Position numbers and translations under genes: made by a program
In this document: piece after piece, positions 1 to 8,528 of the stretch
How positions within the stretch are numbered: position 1 is the first letter of the stretch
Layout: every line of letters begins with the position of its first letter
Notes under the pieces: model-generated
Seen by the model: the letters and a program-made list of their open reading frames with translations, nothing else
The model's database searches: none
What the model was told of the DNA's origin: nothing
From: Pelagibius sp. Alg239-R121
GTDB lineage: Bacteria > Pseudomonadota > Alphaproteobacteria > Kiloniellales > Kiloniellaceae
Assembly (NCBI RefSeq): GCF_947331435.1
Contig: NZ_CAMZOF010000001.1
Location: 992,001 to 1,056,000 of the forward strand
Length of the DNA: 64,000 nucleotides
Reading direction: 5' to 3'

Positions 1-1
1 C

Positions 2-562
2 AAGCTATTGGGTTCTGGCGAAAAGCTTGATGCGCTGGAAGATTTTCACCCGGACCGTATTGCTTCGCGGATCCTGGGCATGGGCGATGTGGTTTCGCTG
101 GTCGAGAAAGCCGCGGAAACCATCGAGGCGGAAGATGCCGAAAAACTTGCCAAGAAGATGCAGAAGGGCAAGTTCGATCTGGACGACTTGGCCTCTCAGC
201 TCAAGCAAATGCAAAAAATGGGTGGGCTCTCCAGCCTGATGAACATGCTGCCCGGCATGAACAAGGCCCAAATGGCCAAGATGCAGAATGCGAAGCTCGA
301 CGACTCTATGGTTAAGCGCCAGCTTGCGATGCTGTCCTCCATGACGCCGGGTGAGCGAGCGAAGCCGGAATTGATCAAGGCAAGTCGAAAGATCCGTATT
401 GCGGGCGGTTCCGGCACCACGGTGCAGGAAATCAACAAACTCCTGAAGCAGTATCAGGAAGCCAACCGCATGATGAAAAAAGTCAAGAAGATGGGAAAGA
501 AAGGCATGATGCGACAAGGCCTTTCGGGATTAATGCCACCAGGTGGCGGCTTCCCCCAGTGA
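2..562 (+). CDS. ffh: Signal recognition particle protein Ffh, C-terminal part (5' end outside window)
   Basis: This is the C-terminal portion of Ffh, the GTPase of the signal recognition particle that binds 4.5S RNA and signal peptides of nascent membrane proteins. The reading frame is open to the left edge, so the GTPase NG domain lies outside the window. What is visible is the end of the G domain (GSGEKLDALEDFHPDRIASR) and the methionine-rich M domain, including MGGLSSLMNMLPGM, the RNA-binding helices around SSMTPGERAKPELIKASRKI, and a Met/Lys/Gly-rich tail. It stands immediately upstream of rpsP, the usual arrangement in many proteobacteria. The apparent TTG at position 8 is an internal codon, not a start. 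Confidence 0.96.
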   Translation, partial: KLLGSGEKLDALEDFHPDRIASRILGMGDVVSLVEKAAETIEAEDAEKLAKKMQKGKFDLDDLASQLKQMQKMGGLSSLMNMLPGMNKAQMAKMQNAKLDDSMVKRQLAMLSSMTPGERAKPELIKASRKIRIAGGSGTTVQEINKLLKQYQEANRMMKKVKKMGKKGMMRQGLSGLMPPGGGFPQ

Positions 563-671
563 TCTGAGTTTCCCGGAATCTGATTTAGATTTGAGTAAAC
601 GAGAAAATATTGCTTAACGATGGTCAGGGCTGAAGGGCCGGACCGAGAGAATAAGAGTAGAAGGAAGTCCG

Positions 672-1106
672 ATGTCCGTAAAAATCCGTTTGGCCCGTGG
701 TGGCGCCAAGAAACGCCCATACTATCGCGTTGTTGTTGCCGATACGCGCAGCCCGCGCGATGGCCGCTTCATCGAGAAGGTCGGAGCCTACAATCCGATG
801 GTCCCGAAAGATCACCCCGATCGGGTGAAGCTGAACGATGAGCGTATCAAGCATTGGCTGTCGGTTGGCGCCCTGCCGACGGACCGTGTTGCGCGTATCC
901 TGGCCGCCAATGACCTTTATGCGGCGCCTGCCGTTCCGAACCAAACCAAGAAAAACCAGCCCAAGGCAAAGGCCCAGGAGCGTCTTGCAATGGAAGCCGA
1001 AGCCAAGCGCGAAGCCGAAGAGGCTTCTAAGGCTGCTGCTGAAGCTCCTGCTGAAGAGGCGCCTGCCGCTGAAGAAGCCCCGGCTGAGGAAGCTGCCGAA
1101 GCTTAG
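672..1106 (+). CDS. rpsP: 30S ribosomal protein S16
   Basis: Small-subunit ribosomal protein S16, involved in 30S assembly. The first ~85 residues match the family ([20 protein letters not shown], then [17 protein letters not shown]). The protein is 144 residues against about 80-90 for the shortest bacterial S16. The excess is a low-complexity Ala/Glu/Lys-rich C-terminal extension ending in acidic repeats of the EEAPA type; alphaproteobacterial S16 often carries such tails. The ATG start follows an AAGGAAG ribosome-binding site. It is the first complete gene of an operon with rimM, trmD and rplS. Confidence 0.97.
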   Translation: MSVKIRLARGGAKKRPYYRVVVADTRSPRDGRFIEKVGAYNPMVPKDHPDRVKLNDERIKHWLSVGALPTDRVARILAANDLYAAPAVPNQTKKNQPKAKAQERLAMEAEAKREAEEASKAAAEAPAEEAPAAEEAPAEEAAEA

Positions 1107-1130
1107 GCCGATTGGCTGCGGGTTTGATCC

Positions 1131-1694
1131 ATGGTTGAGTCTCGCGCACCATCAATGCCGAAGGCTGACACTGCCGATGACAGAGTCTGTCTCGGCGTCG
1201 TAGCCGGCGCGCATGGTGTGCGGGGATTGGTCAGGATCAAAAGTTTTACTGCTGAGCCCCTGGACATTGGGTCCTATGGTCCGCTGAGCGATGTCAGAGG
1301 CCGGCGAACCTTCGATCTGACCATTAAGGGACAGGTGAAAGGCGCTGTGCTGGTTGCGATCGCCGGGATTGCGGACCGCGACAAAGCGCAGGCGCTACAT
1401 GGCACAAACCTCTACGTTTCGCGTTCTGTTCTGCCGGAACCGGAGGACGAGGAAGAGTTCTACAACGCCGATTTGATCGGGTTGCGGGTCGAGGACGATA
1501 GCGGCGCTGTGCTTGGCAGTGTGAAGGCCATGCATAACTTCGGCGGTGGTGATTTGCTCGAGGTTCTGCCTGACGTGGGAAAGTCCTGGTTGCTGCCTTT
1601 CACCAAGCAGGTGGTGCCGGTCGTGGATCTTGCGGGAAACCGGGTCGTCGTGGAGTTGCCGGAAGAGGTGGAGACAGGTGAATCTGCCTCTTAA
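1131..1694 (+). CDS. rimM: Ribosome maturation factor RimM
   Basis: RimM is a 16S rRNA processing factor that binds S19 and helps mature the head of the 30S subunit. The 187-residue protein has an N-terminal RimM beta-barrel (VCLGVVAGAHGVRGLVRIKS near residues 22-41) and a C-terminal PRC-barrel (EEFYNADLIGLRVEDDSG, then LLEVLPDVGKSWLLPFTKQ). It lies 24 nt after rpsP and 38 nt before trmD, the classical order. The first ATG gives a ~20-residue leader before the conserved core; the ATG at 1155 is an alternative start. Confidence 0.95.
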   Translation: MVESRAPSMPKADTADDRVCLGVVAGAHGVRGLVRIKSFTAEPLDIGSYGPLSDVRGRRTFDLTIKGQVKGAVLVAIAGIADRDKAQALHGTNLYVSRSVLPEPEDEEEFYNADLIGLRVEDDSGAVLGSVKAMHNFGGGDLLEVLPDVGKSWLLPFTKQVVPVVDLAGNRVVVELPEEVETGESAS

Positions 1695-1732
1695 AGCTAT
1701 GTTAGAGGACGATTGAAAAGAGAGGCGGCAAG

Positions 1733-2488
1733 GTGACCGACACTGCGTCGCAAGATAAGTTTTGTTGGGAAGCGACGGTTCTGACCCTCTACCCGGAGAT
1801 GTTCCCCGGGTCGCTGGGGCAATCGCTGGCGGGACGGGCGCTGAAATCGGGCCTTTGGTCGCTGGAAACGGTGGACATTCGCAGTTTCGCAAGCGATAAA
1901 CACCGCTCCGTCGACGATACACCCTCTGGTGGCGGCGCAGGCATGGTCATGCGTCCAGATGTGGTGGGTGCCGCCCTGGCATCGGTTGCGGAACAACCGG
2001 GGCCGCTATTGTACTTGTCGCCCCGTGGGCGGCTGATCGATCAGGACTTTGTCCGAGGTCTTGCTGCAGAGCCGGGTGTAACGTTGCTTTGCGGCCGATA
2101 CGAGGGGGTGGACCAGCGGGTGCTGGACGCCCACAACATCGTCGAAGTCAGTGTCGGCGATTATGTTTTGTCCGGCGGTGAGCCGGCGGCTCTGGTGCTG
2201 ATGGACGCCGTTGTACGGCTGCTGCCAGGGGTTATGGGGAATAACGAATCTTCGCACGAAGAGTCGTTCGAGGAGGGATTGCTTGAGTATCCCCTCTACA
2301 CGCGTCCGGCCAATTGGCAGGGGCGCGAGGTGCCTGAGGTCTTGACGTCGGGGCATCATGACAATATACGCCTGTGGCGCTTAGCTCAGGCGGAAGAAAT
2401 TACCAAGGCGCGGCGGCCCGATCTCTGGGCGCGGTACCTGAAGCGAAGAAACGAAGCGCGCGGTATGAACCGTGCAGACGAAGAGTAA
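1733..2488 (+). CDS. trmD: tRNA (guanine-N1-)-methyltransferase TrmD
   Basis: TrmD methylates G37 of tRNAs that read codons starting with C, using S-adenosylmethionine, and prevents +1 frameshifting. The 251-residue length is typical. The SPOUT-family trefoil knot region is visible as [17 protein letters not shown] followed by [19 protein letters not shown]. The conserved [18 protein letters not shown] segment and the [10 protein letters not shown] motif are also present. The start is a GTG preceded by an AGGCGGCAAG ribosome-binding region. It is the third gene of the ribosomal operon, 11 nt upstream of rplS. Confidence 0.97.
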   Translation: MTDTASQDKFCWEATVLTLYPEMFPGSLGQSLAGRALKSGLWSLETVDIRSFASDKHRSVDDTPSGGGAGMVMRPDVVGAALASVAEQPGPLLYLSPRGRLIDQDFVRGLAAEPGVTLLCGRYEGVDQRVLDAHNIVEVSVGDYVLSGGEPAALVLMDAVVRLLPGVMGNNESSHEESFEEGLLEYPLYTRPANWQGREVPEVLTSGHHDNIRLWRLAQAEEITKARRPDLWARYLKRRNEARGMNRADEE

Positions 2489-2499
2489 GGAATAGAGCG

Positions 2500-2949
2500 A
2501 TGAATACGATCCAGCAGATCGAACAAGAGCAGGTCGCTGCGCTGAGCGCCAAGGGTTCTGCACCGGAATTCGCCCCAGGCGATACCGTTCGCGTCAACGT
2601 GAAGGTCATCGAAGGCACGCGCGAGCGTATCCAGGCTTTCGAAGGCGTGTGCATCGCCCGCAAAAACCGCGGACTGCACTCCTCCTTCACCGTCCGTAAG
2701 ATCTCTTACGGCGAAGGCGTCGAGCGTGTATTCCCTCTCTACAGCCCGCGTCTGGCCTCAGTTGAGTTGGTTCGCCGCGGTGATGTCCGTCGTGCGAAAC
2801 TCTACTACCTGCGCGGCCGTCGCGGTAAGTCGGCGCGTATTGCCGAGAAGACCACGGGTGCAGCCGGTAAGGCCGCTGCTGCCGAGCGTCAGGTCGCAGC
2901 AGATGCCAAGGCTGCGCAGAAGGCTGCCGTCCGAGCCGCCAAGGGTTAA
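2500..2949 (+). CDS. rplS: 50S ribosomal protein L19
   Basis: Large-subunit ribosomal protein L19, at the 30S-50S interface. The core is unmistakable: [20 protein letters not shown], then [20 protein letters not shown] and [13 protein letters not shown]. The protein has 149 residues; after residue ~118 comes an Ala/Lys-rich tail common in alphaproteobacterial L19. The frame is open upstream to 2374, but the conserved [11 protein letters not shown] start at 2500 is preceded by AAGGAATAGAG, a good ribosome-binding site. Last gene of the operon, followed by a hairpin terminator. Confidence 0.97.
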   Translation: MNTIQQIEQEQVAALSAKGSAPEFAPGDTVRVNVKVIEGTRERIQAFEGVCIARKNRGLHSSFTVRKISYGEGVERVFPLYSPRLASVELVRRGDVRRAKLYYLRGRRGKSARIAEKTTGAAGKAAAAERQVAADAKAAQKAAVRAAKG

Positions 2950-3047
2950 TTCCCGCTGACCACCGAGGTTGCTGAGTCTTGCGGCTTTCCGCCGCATGAC
3001 ACTCTGTCTTAACTGCAGGTTAGGCAGGCAGCGATTTGCGGAACGAC

Positions 3048-3088
3048 AACCCGCCTCTCACGCTGGAGAGCGCGGGTTTTGTTGTTTT
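3048..3088 (+). terminator. Rho-independent terminator of the rpsP-rimM-trmD-rplS operon
   Basis: A stem formed by AACCCGC (3048-3054) and GCGGGTT (3072-3078), extended inward by CTCTC/GAGAG around a short loop with one bulged C, is followed by a T-rich tract (TTTTGTTGTTTT). It lies between the end of rplS and the end of the convergent M48 peptidase gene. Confidence 0.8.
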
Positions 3089-3100
3089 AGCCGGCTGGCC

Positions 3101-4186
3101 TTATTGTTTGCAGATGTCTTGGAGGGCTTTCCAGTCCGTATCAGAAAGAGCAACACGGCCGACATCCTCAAGGCCGTTTGTCAGTTGCGCCCGTTTCTCG
3201 CTGGAGGGATGGGTTGAGAGCAGCTGTAGCGCCGAGGGCAGGTCGCCATCTTCCTGTGCGAGCCTCTTAAAGAAGCTCGACAGACCACCGACGTGCAGGC
3301 CGGACTTCTGCAACAGGTCGATTGCTGAGTCGTCGGCCTCGGATTCAGCGTCCCGGCTGTAGGACATACGCAGCAGGATTTCACCTGCAGCGGCGATCAC
3401 TCCGCCACCCATGTCACCCAAGAGCACCGAGAATACGAAGCTGACTCCCAGGCCTTGAACGATGGCTCTGGTGCCATGTTGGTGCGTGATGTGACCCATT
3501 TCATGCGCAAGAACCGCGGATACTTCATCCGGGTTTTCGGCAAATTCCAACAGTCCGCGGAAGATGAACACGCGGCCGCCAGGCAAGGCGAAGGCGTTGT
3601 TCAACTTGCCGTCGATAACTTTTACGTCGAACTCATAAGGGCTTCCGTCGGCCTCGGCGAGTTGCGTCACCAGCCTGTCGAGTGCGAGCGCCCCTTCTTC
3701 ATTGTTACAGACCCTCGGGGAATCGCCGGTCATGGAGGCAAATTGTTCCACGATCTCATCCGCAAACTGGTCGGATAGAGCAACTTCCCAGGAAATCGGG
3801 ATCATGGAGGCGACGAAACGCGATGCGAGTGGCAGCCCGAACCAGATTGAAGCGCCGAGAAGACCAGCCCCGGCTATTGCCGCGACGGCATTGCGCAGCC
3901 GTTTGGAGACAGGTGGTCCGAAAAGTTGAGGCGCATGTACACGAAAATCGGCGAGCAGCCGTTGGTCTTCGAGTGTGAGACGGGCGTCCGGCCAGGAGGC
4001 ACAGCCAATTCGGAAAGGCGCCTGAGATGCGATGTTGTCAACCGCAACCAGTTCGTTGTAGGGCCAAAAAACCGGTTCTGTCAGGCCTGCGCCCGTGATC
4101 GACAGGCCGTCGGTGCCAAGGCTGACCGAAACCTCCTGTCTTCCTGCCGATCGACCATCATTGAAGCTGCCCTGGTAGTCGATCAA
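3101..4186 (-). CDS. M48 family metallopeptidase (membrane-associated)
   Basis: Zinc-dependent peptidase of the M48 (Ste24/BepA/LoiP-like) group. The 361-residue protein has an N-terminal ~95-residue domain of unknown fold, a single hydrophobic segment (about residues 98-124), then the catalytic domain. The HExxH zinc motif is HEMGH at residues 228-232, with the downstream glutamate ligand in the RDAESEADDSAID segment (E281 or E283). There is no lipobox. The start is a TTG two bases after the stop of the upstream DUF898 gene, implying translational coupling. The family acts in envelope protein quality control; the N-terminal domain may sense or bind membrane components (inference). The substrate is unknown. 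Confidence 0.85.
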   Translation of the reverse strand: MIDYQGSFNDGRSAGRQEVSVSLGTDGLSITGAGLTEPVFWPYNELVAVDNIASQAPFRIGCASWPDARLTLEDQRLLADFRVHAPQLFGPPVSKRLRNAVAAIAGAGLLGASIWFGLPLASRFVASMIPISWEVALSDQFADEIVEQFASMTGDSPRVCNNEEGALALDRLVTQLAEADGSPYEFDVKVIDGKLNNAFALPGGRVFIFRGLLEFAENPDEVSAVLAHEMGHITHQHGTRAIVQGLGVSFVFSVLLGDMGGGVIAAAGEILLRMSYSRDAESEADDSAIDLLQKSGLHVGGLSSFFKRLAQEDGDLPSALQLLSTHPSSEKRAQLTNGLEDVGRVALSDTDWKALQDICKQ

Positions 4187-4188
4187 CG

Positions 4189-5340
4189 TCAGATTGCCCC
4201 GACATCCAGGACGTCCGCGAAGCCTTCCCCGCGTGAACCGCGTTCCGCGTCACTCTGCTTGATGTCATCCACATCGATCGATCCCGTCACCATCAGGGTC
4301 TCGCTGACGGCCCGGATCATCGGGTGCAGATAGAGCGTAAAGCGCAGGACATTCATGAGCGAAACGAAGATCAGAGCCATGACCACAATCCCCAACACCA
4401 ATTCCGGCGAAATGTCCGGAGCCTGACCTGCTTCCATCGTTACCGAGAGACTACCGAAGTCGACGACGCTTTCCGCAGCTGTGGAGAGTGCGATCCAGAG
4501 GACACCGACTGCGATGCCGTAGACCAGCAATATCAGAAAGACGTTCATCGTGGACAGTGAACTTGAGAAGCTCAAGCTACTGAAGCGGGTGCGGGAGGTG
4601 AAATAGCGGAACTCGTTGACGTTGTACCAAAGGATCGAGATGCCCAGGGTCGGAATATAGAGAACAAGGGCGAGCACCCATTTCCAGAAGAGATCGTAGG
4701 CAAGGCCGTCAAAGACCAGGTTGCGGTTGCCGAACCAGGTGTTGTTGGTTCGGTACTCCTGCAGGCGGGTCTGCATATAGGGGTAACAAAGGCCGAGGGT
4801 GATACCGGTTAACAGCAAAAGGCCCATCGCCCGAAAAGCATAACCACGTCCGGTACCCGTCTGGGAAAAGCGGACTCCGCGCCACTGGGTCCGCGTCAGC
4901 CGATAGCGGCGCGCCCGAAAGATCGCGAAGAAGGTCAGGAAATAGAGGCCGATTACGTACAAAATCGTAACAACCACCTGGCCCTCGACGGAAGGTATCA
5001 GGATATTAATGACGTACAGCCCAATTGATATCAGGCCCATAATGACCGCAGCGAACAGGAACCCGAGTAACAGCTCTTTCGGTGTGCCGGTGTATTCCAG
5101 GCGGTCGCCCAGAATGGTGATGCGGCTCCATAGGTGTTGCCGCATGCGCGTCTTACCCCAAAACCGGTAGATACCAAGGGTAAAGAGCCCCAGAATTGCG
5201 TTGACGGCGGCAATCTTTGTAATCGGGCCGGCCTGTCCGTCATAGACTGCAAACTGACCGGAGCTCTGATCGACACTGTTTCCCTGACCGTCTTGGGCGC
5301 TCAGGACAGGAGCCTGGATGGAATCATCTTTAAAGGGCAA
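4189..5340 (-). CDS. DUF898 (YjgN-like) multi-pass membrane protein
   Basis: Integral membrane protein of the DUF898/YjgN family, function unknown. It has about eight hydrophobic segments and the family's signatures, such as FTLGIYRFWGKTRMRQHLWS and RARRYRLTRTQWRGVRF, which recur in related form in the second half (TLGLCYPYMQTRLQEYRTNN, NEFRYFTSRTRF). No ATG is available at the N terminus. A TTG at 5340 with an AAGAG upstream is my preferred start; a TTG at 5400 would add 20 residues. The gene is co-transcribed with the M48 peptidase gene, two bases away. DUF898-M48 pairs occur in other proteobacteria (recollection), which suggests joint action at the inner membrane. Confidence 0.82.
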   Translation of the reverse strand: MPFKDDSIQAPVLSAQDGQGNSVDQSSGQFAVYDGQAGPITKIAAVNAILGLFTLGIYRFWGKTRMRQHLWSRITILGDRLEYTGTPKELLLGFLFAAVIMGLISIGLYVINILIPSVEGQVVVTILYVIGLYFLTFFAIFRARRYRLTRTQWRGVRFSQTGTGRGYAFRAMGLLLLTGITLGLCYPYMQTRLQEYRTNNTWFGNRNLVFDGLAYDLFWKWVLALVLYIPTLGISILWYNVNEFRYFTSRTRFSSLSFSSSLSTMNVFLILLVYGIAVGVLWIALSTAAESVVDFGSLSVTMEAGQAPDISPELVLGIVVMALIFVSLMNVLRFTLYLHPMIRAVSETLMVTGSIDVDDIKQSDAERGSRGEGFADVLDVGAI

Positions 5341-5529
5341 TGGACTAAGTCTCTTCGTTAAATTAAAACTTATAAGTTTGCAGCAAGCATAACGGTTCAA
5401 TCTTAGTGATGCTAGTCATCCTGCATAGATTCCCCCGGCAACGGGCACACTATGGGTTGTAGCCTTGTTAAGATTCCGTTTCCCTGCGTTCGATTTGGGC
5501 CCGGTTCACGCTCTCATTCGTCCTCGGAT

Positions 5530-6084
5530 TCATGAACCAAGGCGCTTCTTCAGGACCGGCAGCGGCCGGGCGGAGCCGAATACATCTGAAGGCTCGGTTC
5601 CCGCGTCTTCCATTCCCATTCTGCGGTAGAAGCCAGCCGCGTTGGGGTCCGAAAGGACCGTCAGCTGCGTCGCGCCCTGAGACAGGGCAAAGGCCTCCAG
5701 GTCTTTCCAGAGCCTCCCACCGATCCCCTTGCCGATGGCCGCCGGGCTGACAAAGCAGTGCGCGACTTCGGCTTCGTTCCGATCCTGGGAGAGCGCATAA
5801 TAGCCAAGGGGCTCACCTGCGCCCTCATCAGATACAGCGTCGGCCTTGCACTGCGCTGCCGCCCCGCTTTGCGCCAAGATAACACGATGTTCAGCCAACA
5901 GCGCGGGCGTTACAGTCAGGCTTTCTTCACAGGCTTTGAGGAAGGTATCGTCATAGCCCCAGTGCGCCTTGGACGTTATCGCCAGTCGGGATAGGGCCGC
6001 ACAGTCTGCATCCGTTGCGGGACGGAGGGTTATCTGACTGGGTGTTTTGTCTTTGTTGCTGTTGTTCAAAAGCCGGGGTCTCAA
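5530..6084 (-). CDS. GNAT family N-acetyltransferase
   Basis: Acyl-CoA-dependent N-acetyltransferase of the GNAT superfamily, substrate unknown. The ~184-residue protein begins the fold at ITLRPATDADCAALSRLA. It has the acetyl-CoA-binding motif A as CFVSPAAIGKGIGGRLWKDL, where the R/Q-x-x-G-x-G/A element is KGIGG-like, and the C-terminal NAAGFYRRMGM beta-strand/helix. The only starts are TTGs (6084, or 6069), and neither has a clear ribosome-binding site, so the N terminus is uncertain. It stands alone on this strand. Confidence 0.85.
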   Translation of the reverse strand: MRPRLLNNSNKDKTPSQITLRPATDADCAALSRLAITSKAHWGYDDTFLKACEESLTVTPALLAEHRVILAQSGAAAQCKADAVSDEGAGEPLGYYALSQDRNEAEVAHCFVSPAAIGKGIGGRLWKDLEAFALSQGATQLTVLSDPNAAGFYRRMGMEDAGTEPSDVFGSARPLPVLKKRLGS

Positions 6085-6477
6085 TCAGATGCTCGGGAAG
6101 GCCATGTACTTGGGGAGGGCAATTGCTCGGTGAGGTCATGTGTCCTGTGAAGCGGTACATCGCACGCGGAAAGCGAATTGAACGACACACAAAGACCCGC
6201 GCTGGTTCGTCTTGTTTCTCTTGGTAGCGGTTGGATGAAAAAGCACTGGGTGCAGCGCGGAGAATAGCCGTGCTTTTTCAATCTGTCTCCACCTTTGCGT
6301 GCTGTCTGCCCTCTCTTTACACAAAACAGACCATACTATATGGTATGTTATTAATAGATGATCGTCCTGCGATGCTTGCCCCGCCTGTCCAGGTGATGGA
6401 CGACGAGGAAAGCGTCATTTGATTTCGGTCCCAAACCCGGCCTCTAACTTTGAACTTCAGTACCTAAGGAGCGTGTA
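6085..6477. other. Intergenic region between GNAT and small membrane protein genes
   Basis: About 390 nt without a convincing gene. The only structured element is the promoter/palindrome at 6316-6347. A 63-codon frame at 6231-6422 has no plausible protein features and I regard it as spurious. Confidence 0.5.
6316..6347 (+). promoter_or_regulatory. Sigma70-type promoter overlapped by a palindromic operator
   Basis: TTTACA (6316-6321) and TATGGT (6339-6344) are 17 nt apart, the optimal sigma70 spacing. The -10 element is embedded in CATACTATATGGTATG (6332-6347), an almost perfect 16-bp dyad (14 of 16 positions symmetrical). The site lies about 130 nt upstream of a small membrane protein gene and its TetR-family regulator. 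A TetR dimer bound here would block RNA polymerase, so autoregulation is a reasonable inference. Confidence 0.55.
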
Positions 6478-6846
6478 ATGAACACCTGGCTTGCAGCTGC
6501 CGCTGTGGCGTCTCTGGCGACGGCGCTGATCCATATCCTGGCCGGTGGTCGGCATATCGCGCGGCCTTTGATGGAAGCCGGGGATCTGACCACAGTGCCC
6601 AAGCATACCCAGTATTACTGCTGGCACATTGTCAGCATTGTGTTGCTTGCTATGGCCGGGGGCTATGCTTACGGCAGCACTGCTCCGGAAGCGATGGCGC
6701 TGAACGTGATGCTGACGGGGCTGGCGGCCAGCTTCGCACTCTGGAACATTGCGCTGATTTTGTGGAAGCGGCTCGATCCGAAACATATGATCCAGTGGGC
6801 GCTCTTCCTACCCATCACCCTGCTCGGCCTTGCAGGTTTAATCTAA
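6478..6846 (+). CDS. Small four-helix inner-membrane protein, function unknown
   Basis: A 122-residue hydrophobic protein with four likely transmembrane helices (about residues 4-22, 47-66, 74-98 and 102-121). It carries histidines near the membrane (LIHILAGGRHIARPL, then KHTQYYCWHIVSI). I do not recognise a named family with certainty. The ATG follows AAGGAGCG, a strong ribosome-binding site. It is followed after 14 nt by a TetR-family regulator, and both probably share the promoter at 6316. Its expression is therefore likely to be ligand-controlled; transport or membrane sensing is possible but unsupported. Confidence 0.8.
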   Translation: MNTWLAAAAVASLATALIHILAGGRHIARPLMEAGDLTTVPKHTQYYCWHIVSIVLLAMAGGYAYGSTAPEAMALNVMLTGLAASFALWNIALILWKRLDPKHMIQWALFLPITLLGLAGLI

Positions 6847-6860
6847 ATCGCGGGTCTTCC

Positions 6861-7463
6861 ATGAGCCACAGCGATCATTTTTCGCCGGCCGAAAAAGCCA
6901 AACGCCTCGGGCGGCAGGATTGGCTGGAAATCGGCCTGCGTCAGCTTGCTACTGCGGGGCCGGGAGCTCTCCGCATTGACCGGCTGTGCGGCGCAGCCAA
7001 CAAGACACGGGGTTCGTTCTATCATCACTTCGAGGATCGGGCGGTCTTTGTAACTGCCATGCTGGACCATTGGAGTCAGCACCACACCGAAGCGGTCATC
7101 AGGGAGGTCGAGCGCCACGACGACCCGCGCGCAAAGCGGGCGGCGCTGAACCAACTGGCGGCGGCCCTGGATCAGGGCGTAGAGACCGCGATCCGGCGTA
7201 TGGCCGCCACTGACCAGGCGGCTCGCAATGCCGTTGAGCGGGTCGACGGTCGCCGTATCGGCTATCTCGCCGAGATCAATGCGCAGGAATTTGACCTGCC
7301 TGACAGCGATGCGGCCCTGCTGGCCGAAGTCGAATACGCGACCTTCGTAGGCTATCAGAATCTCTTCCCGGCCGCGGGCCAGGAACGTTACGAACGGGTC
7401 GGCCGTTTGCTCGACGTGATGGTCCGTGCCGGCGCGGCGGCAGGCCGGGACAATGAGGGATGA
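6861..7463 (+). CDS. TetR family transcriptional regulator
   Basis: DNA-binding repressor-type regulator of 200 residues. The N-terminal helix-turn-helix is clear (GPGALRIDRLCGAANKTRGS, then FYHHFEDRAVFVTAMLDHW, residues ~33-70). The C-terminal ligand-binding domain is all-helical and not assignable to a ligand class. The frame is open upstream to 6762, but the ATG at 6861, just after the stop of the membrane protein gene, gives the normal TetR N terminus. The palindrome at 6332-6347 is the best candidate operator. The adjoining membrane protein is the most likely target. Confidence 0.9.
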   Translation: MSHSDHFSPAEKAKRLGRQDWLEIGLRQLATAGPGALRIDRLCGAANKTRGSFYHHFEDRAVFVTAMLDHWSQHHTEAVIREVERHDDPRAKRAALNQLAAALDQGVETAIRRMAATDQAARNAVERVDGRRIGYLAEINAQEFDLPDSDAALLAEVEYATFVGYQNLFPAAGQERYERVGRLLDVMVRAGAAAGRDNEG

Positions 7464-7540
7464 TTCTTCCGCGACTTTGCGCCGGAAGGCCGTGGCTACG
7501 AGCTCTGGAGTAGATACCAAAACCCAAATGGGCGTTGTCC

Positions 7541-8413
7541 TTACTCCGCGAAGAAATTGGCGAGGGCGTCCAGGGTCTCGAGGGGACGTTCCTCAGGAAT
7601 GAAGTGGCCGCAGTCGATGCCCTTGGCGGTGACGTCGCCGGCGCGATCGCGCCAGGTGGCCGGCACGTCGTAGTTCTGGTGCATCAGGCCACGCAGGCCC
7701 CAGAGCACCAGCAGTGGGCAGTCGATCTTCTTGTCCATGTCCGCTTGGTCGTGTTCCAGGTCGATGGAGGCGGCGGCGCGGTAGTCCTCGCAGGTCGCGT
7801 GGATACAGGCCGGGTCGCGGAATGCACGCAAGTAGGCCTCGACCGCTTCCGGCGCGAAGTTCTCCTTCAGCGCCGACCAGCGGCCAAGTTTTTCCTTTAG
7901 GTAGAAATCCGGATCCTGGCCGATCATGCGCTCGGGCAGACCGTTGGGTTGAATCAGGAAAAACCAGTGGTAATAGCCGGTTGCAACCGCCTGATTGGTG
8001 GTGGCGAATAGCTTATGGGTCGGCACGATATCCAGCACCGCCGCGCGCTCCACATGATAGGGCCAGTCCAGACACAGCCGGTGGGTTACCCGCCCGCCGC
8101 GGTCATGTCCGGCGACCCGGAAGCGCGTATAGCCCAGATGCTCCATGACCCGTACCATGTCCGTCGCCATAGCGCGCTTGGAATAGGTGGAGTGATCCGC
8201 CTCACCCGCGGGCTTGGCGCTCTGCCCGTAACCCCGCAGGTCCGCGCAGATCACCGTGAAGTTCTGCGCAAGCAAGGGTGCCACCCCGTGCCACATGACA
8301 TGGGTCTGCGGATAGCCGTGCAGCAGCAGTAACGGCGGCCCACTGCCACCCCGGCGCAGGTTGATCTCGACCTCGCCGGTGTCAATACGTTCCTGCTTAA
8401 AGCTCTCGAACAT
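7541..8413 (-). CDS. Alpha/beta hydrolase, haloacetate (fluoroacetate) dehalogenase-like
   Basis: Alpha/beta-hydrolase of 290 residues resembling haloacetate dehalogenase H-1 and fluoroacetate dehalogenases, which hydrolyse haloacetates to glycolate. The nucleophile position is an aspartate, not serine: GHDRGGR places Asp104, with carboxylate-binding Arg105 and Arg108. Further matches are LHGYPQTHVMW (oxyanion region), Asp128 (VLDIVPTHK), the His149-Trp150 pair of YYHWFFLIQP, which in the family lines the halide pocket, and catalytic His270 in CGHFIPEERP. Conservation of the Asp/Arg/Arg/His/Trp set supports dehalogenase chemistry, but an epoxide-hydrolase-like role is not excluded. It is a single gene on this strand. 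Confidence 0.82.
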   Translation of the reverse strand: MFESFKQERIDTGEVEINLRRGGSGPPLLLLHGYPQTHVMWHGVAPLLAQNFTVICADLRGYGQSAKPAGEADHSTYSKRAMATDMVRVMEHLGYTRFRVAGHDRGGRVTHRLCLDWPYHVERAAVLDIVPTHKLFATTNQAVATGYYHWFFLIQPNGLPERMIGQDPDFYLKEKLGRWSALKENFAPEAVEAYLRAFRDPACIHATCEDYRAAASIDLEHDQADMDKKIDCPLLVLWGLRGLMHQNYDVPATWRDRAGDVTAKGIDCGHFIPEERPLETLDALANFFAE

Positions 8414-8528
8414 GATGGTTGCCGTGTGGGTCTGGTTTCGCTTCCGGGGAGAATGTCACAGGGAGGGGGCGGGCGGCAAATAGTGGAGCGGAAAGGTGTT
8501 CGTCAGAAGCGACTTAACCTCTTGAAGG

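Noticed and set aside
6231-6422. 63-codon frame before the small membrane protein gene
   Set aside because: It covers the promoter/operator and has no protein features.
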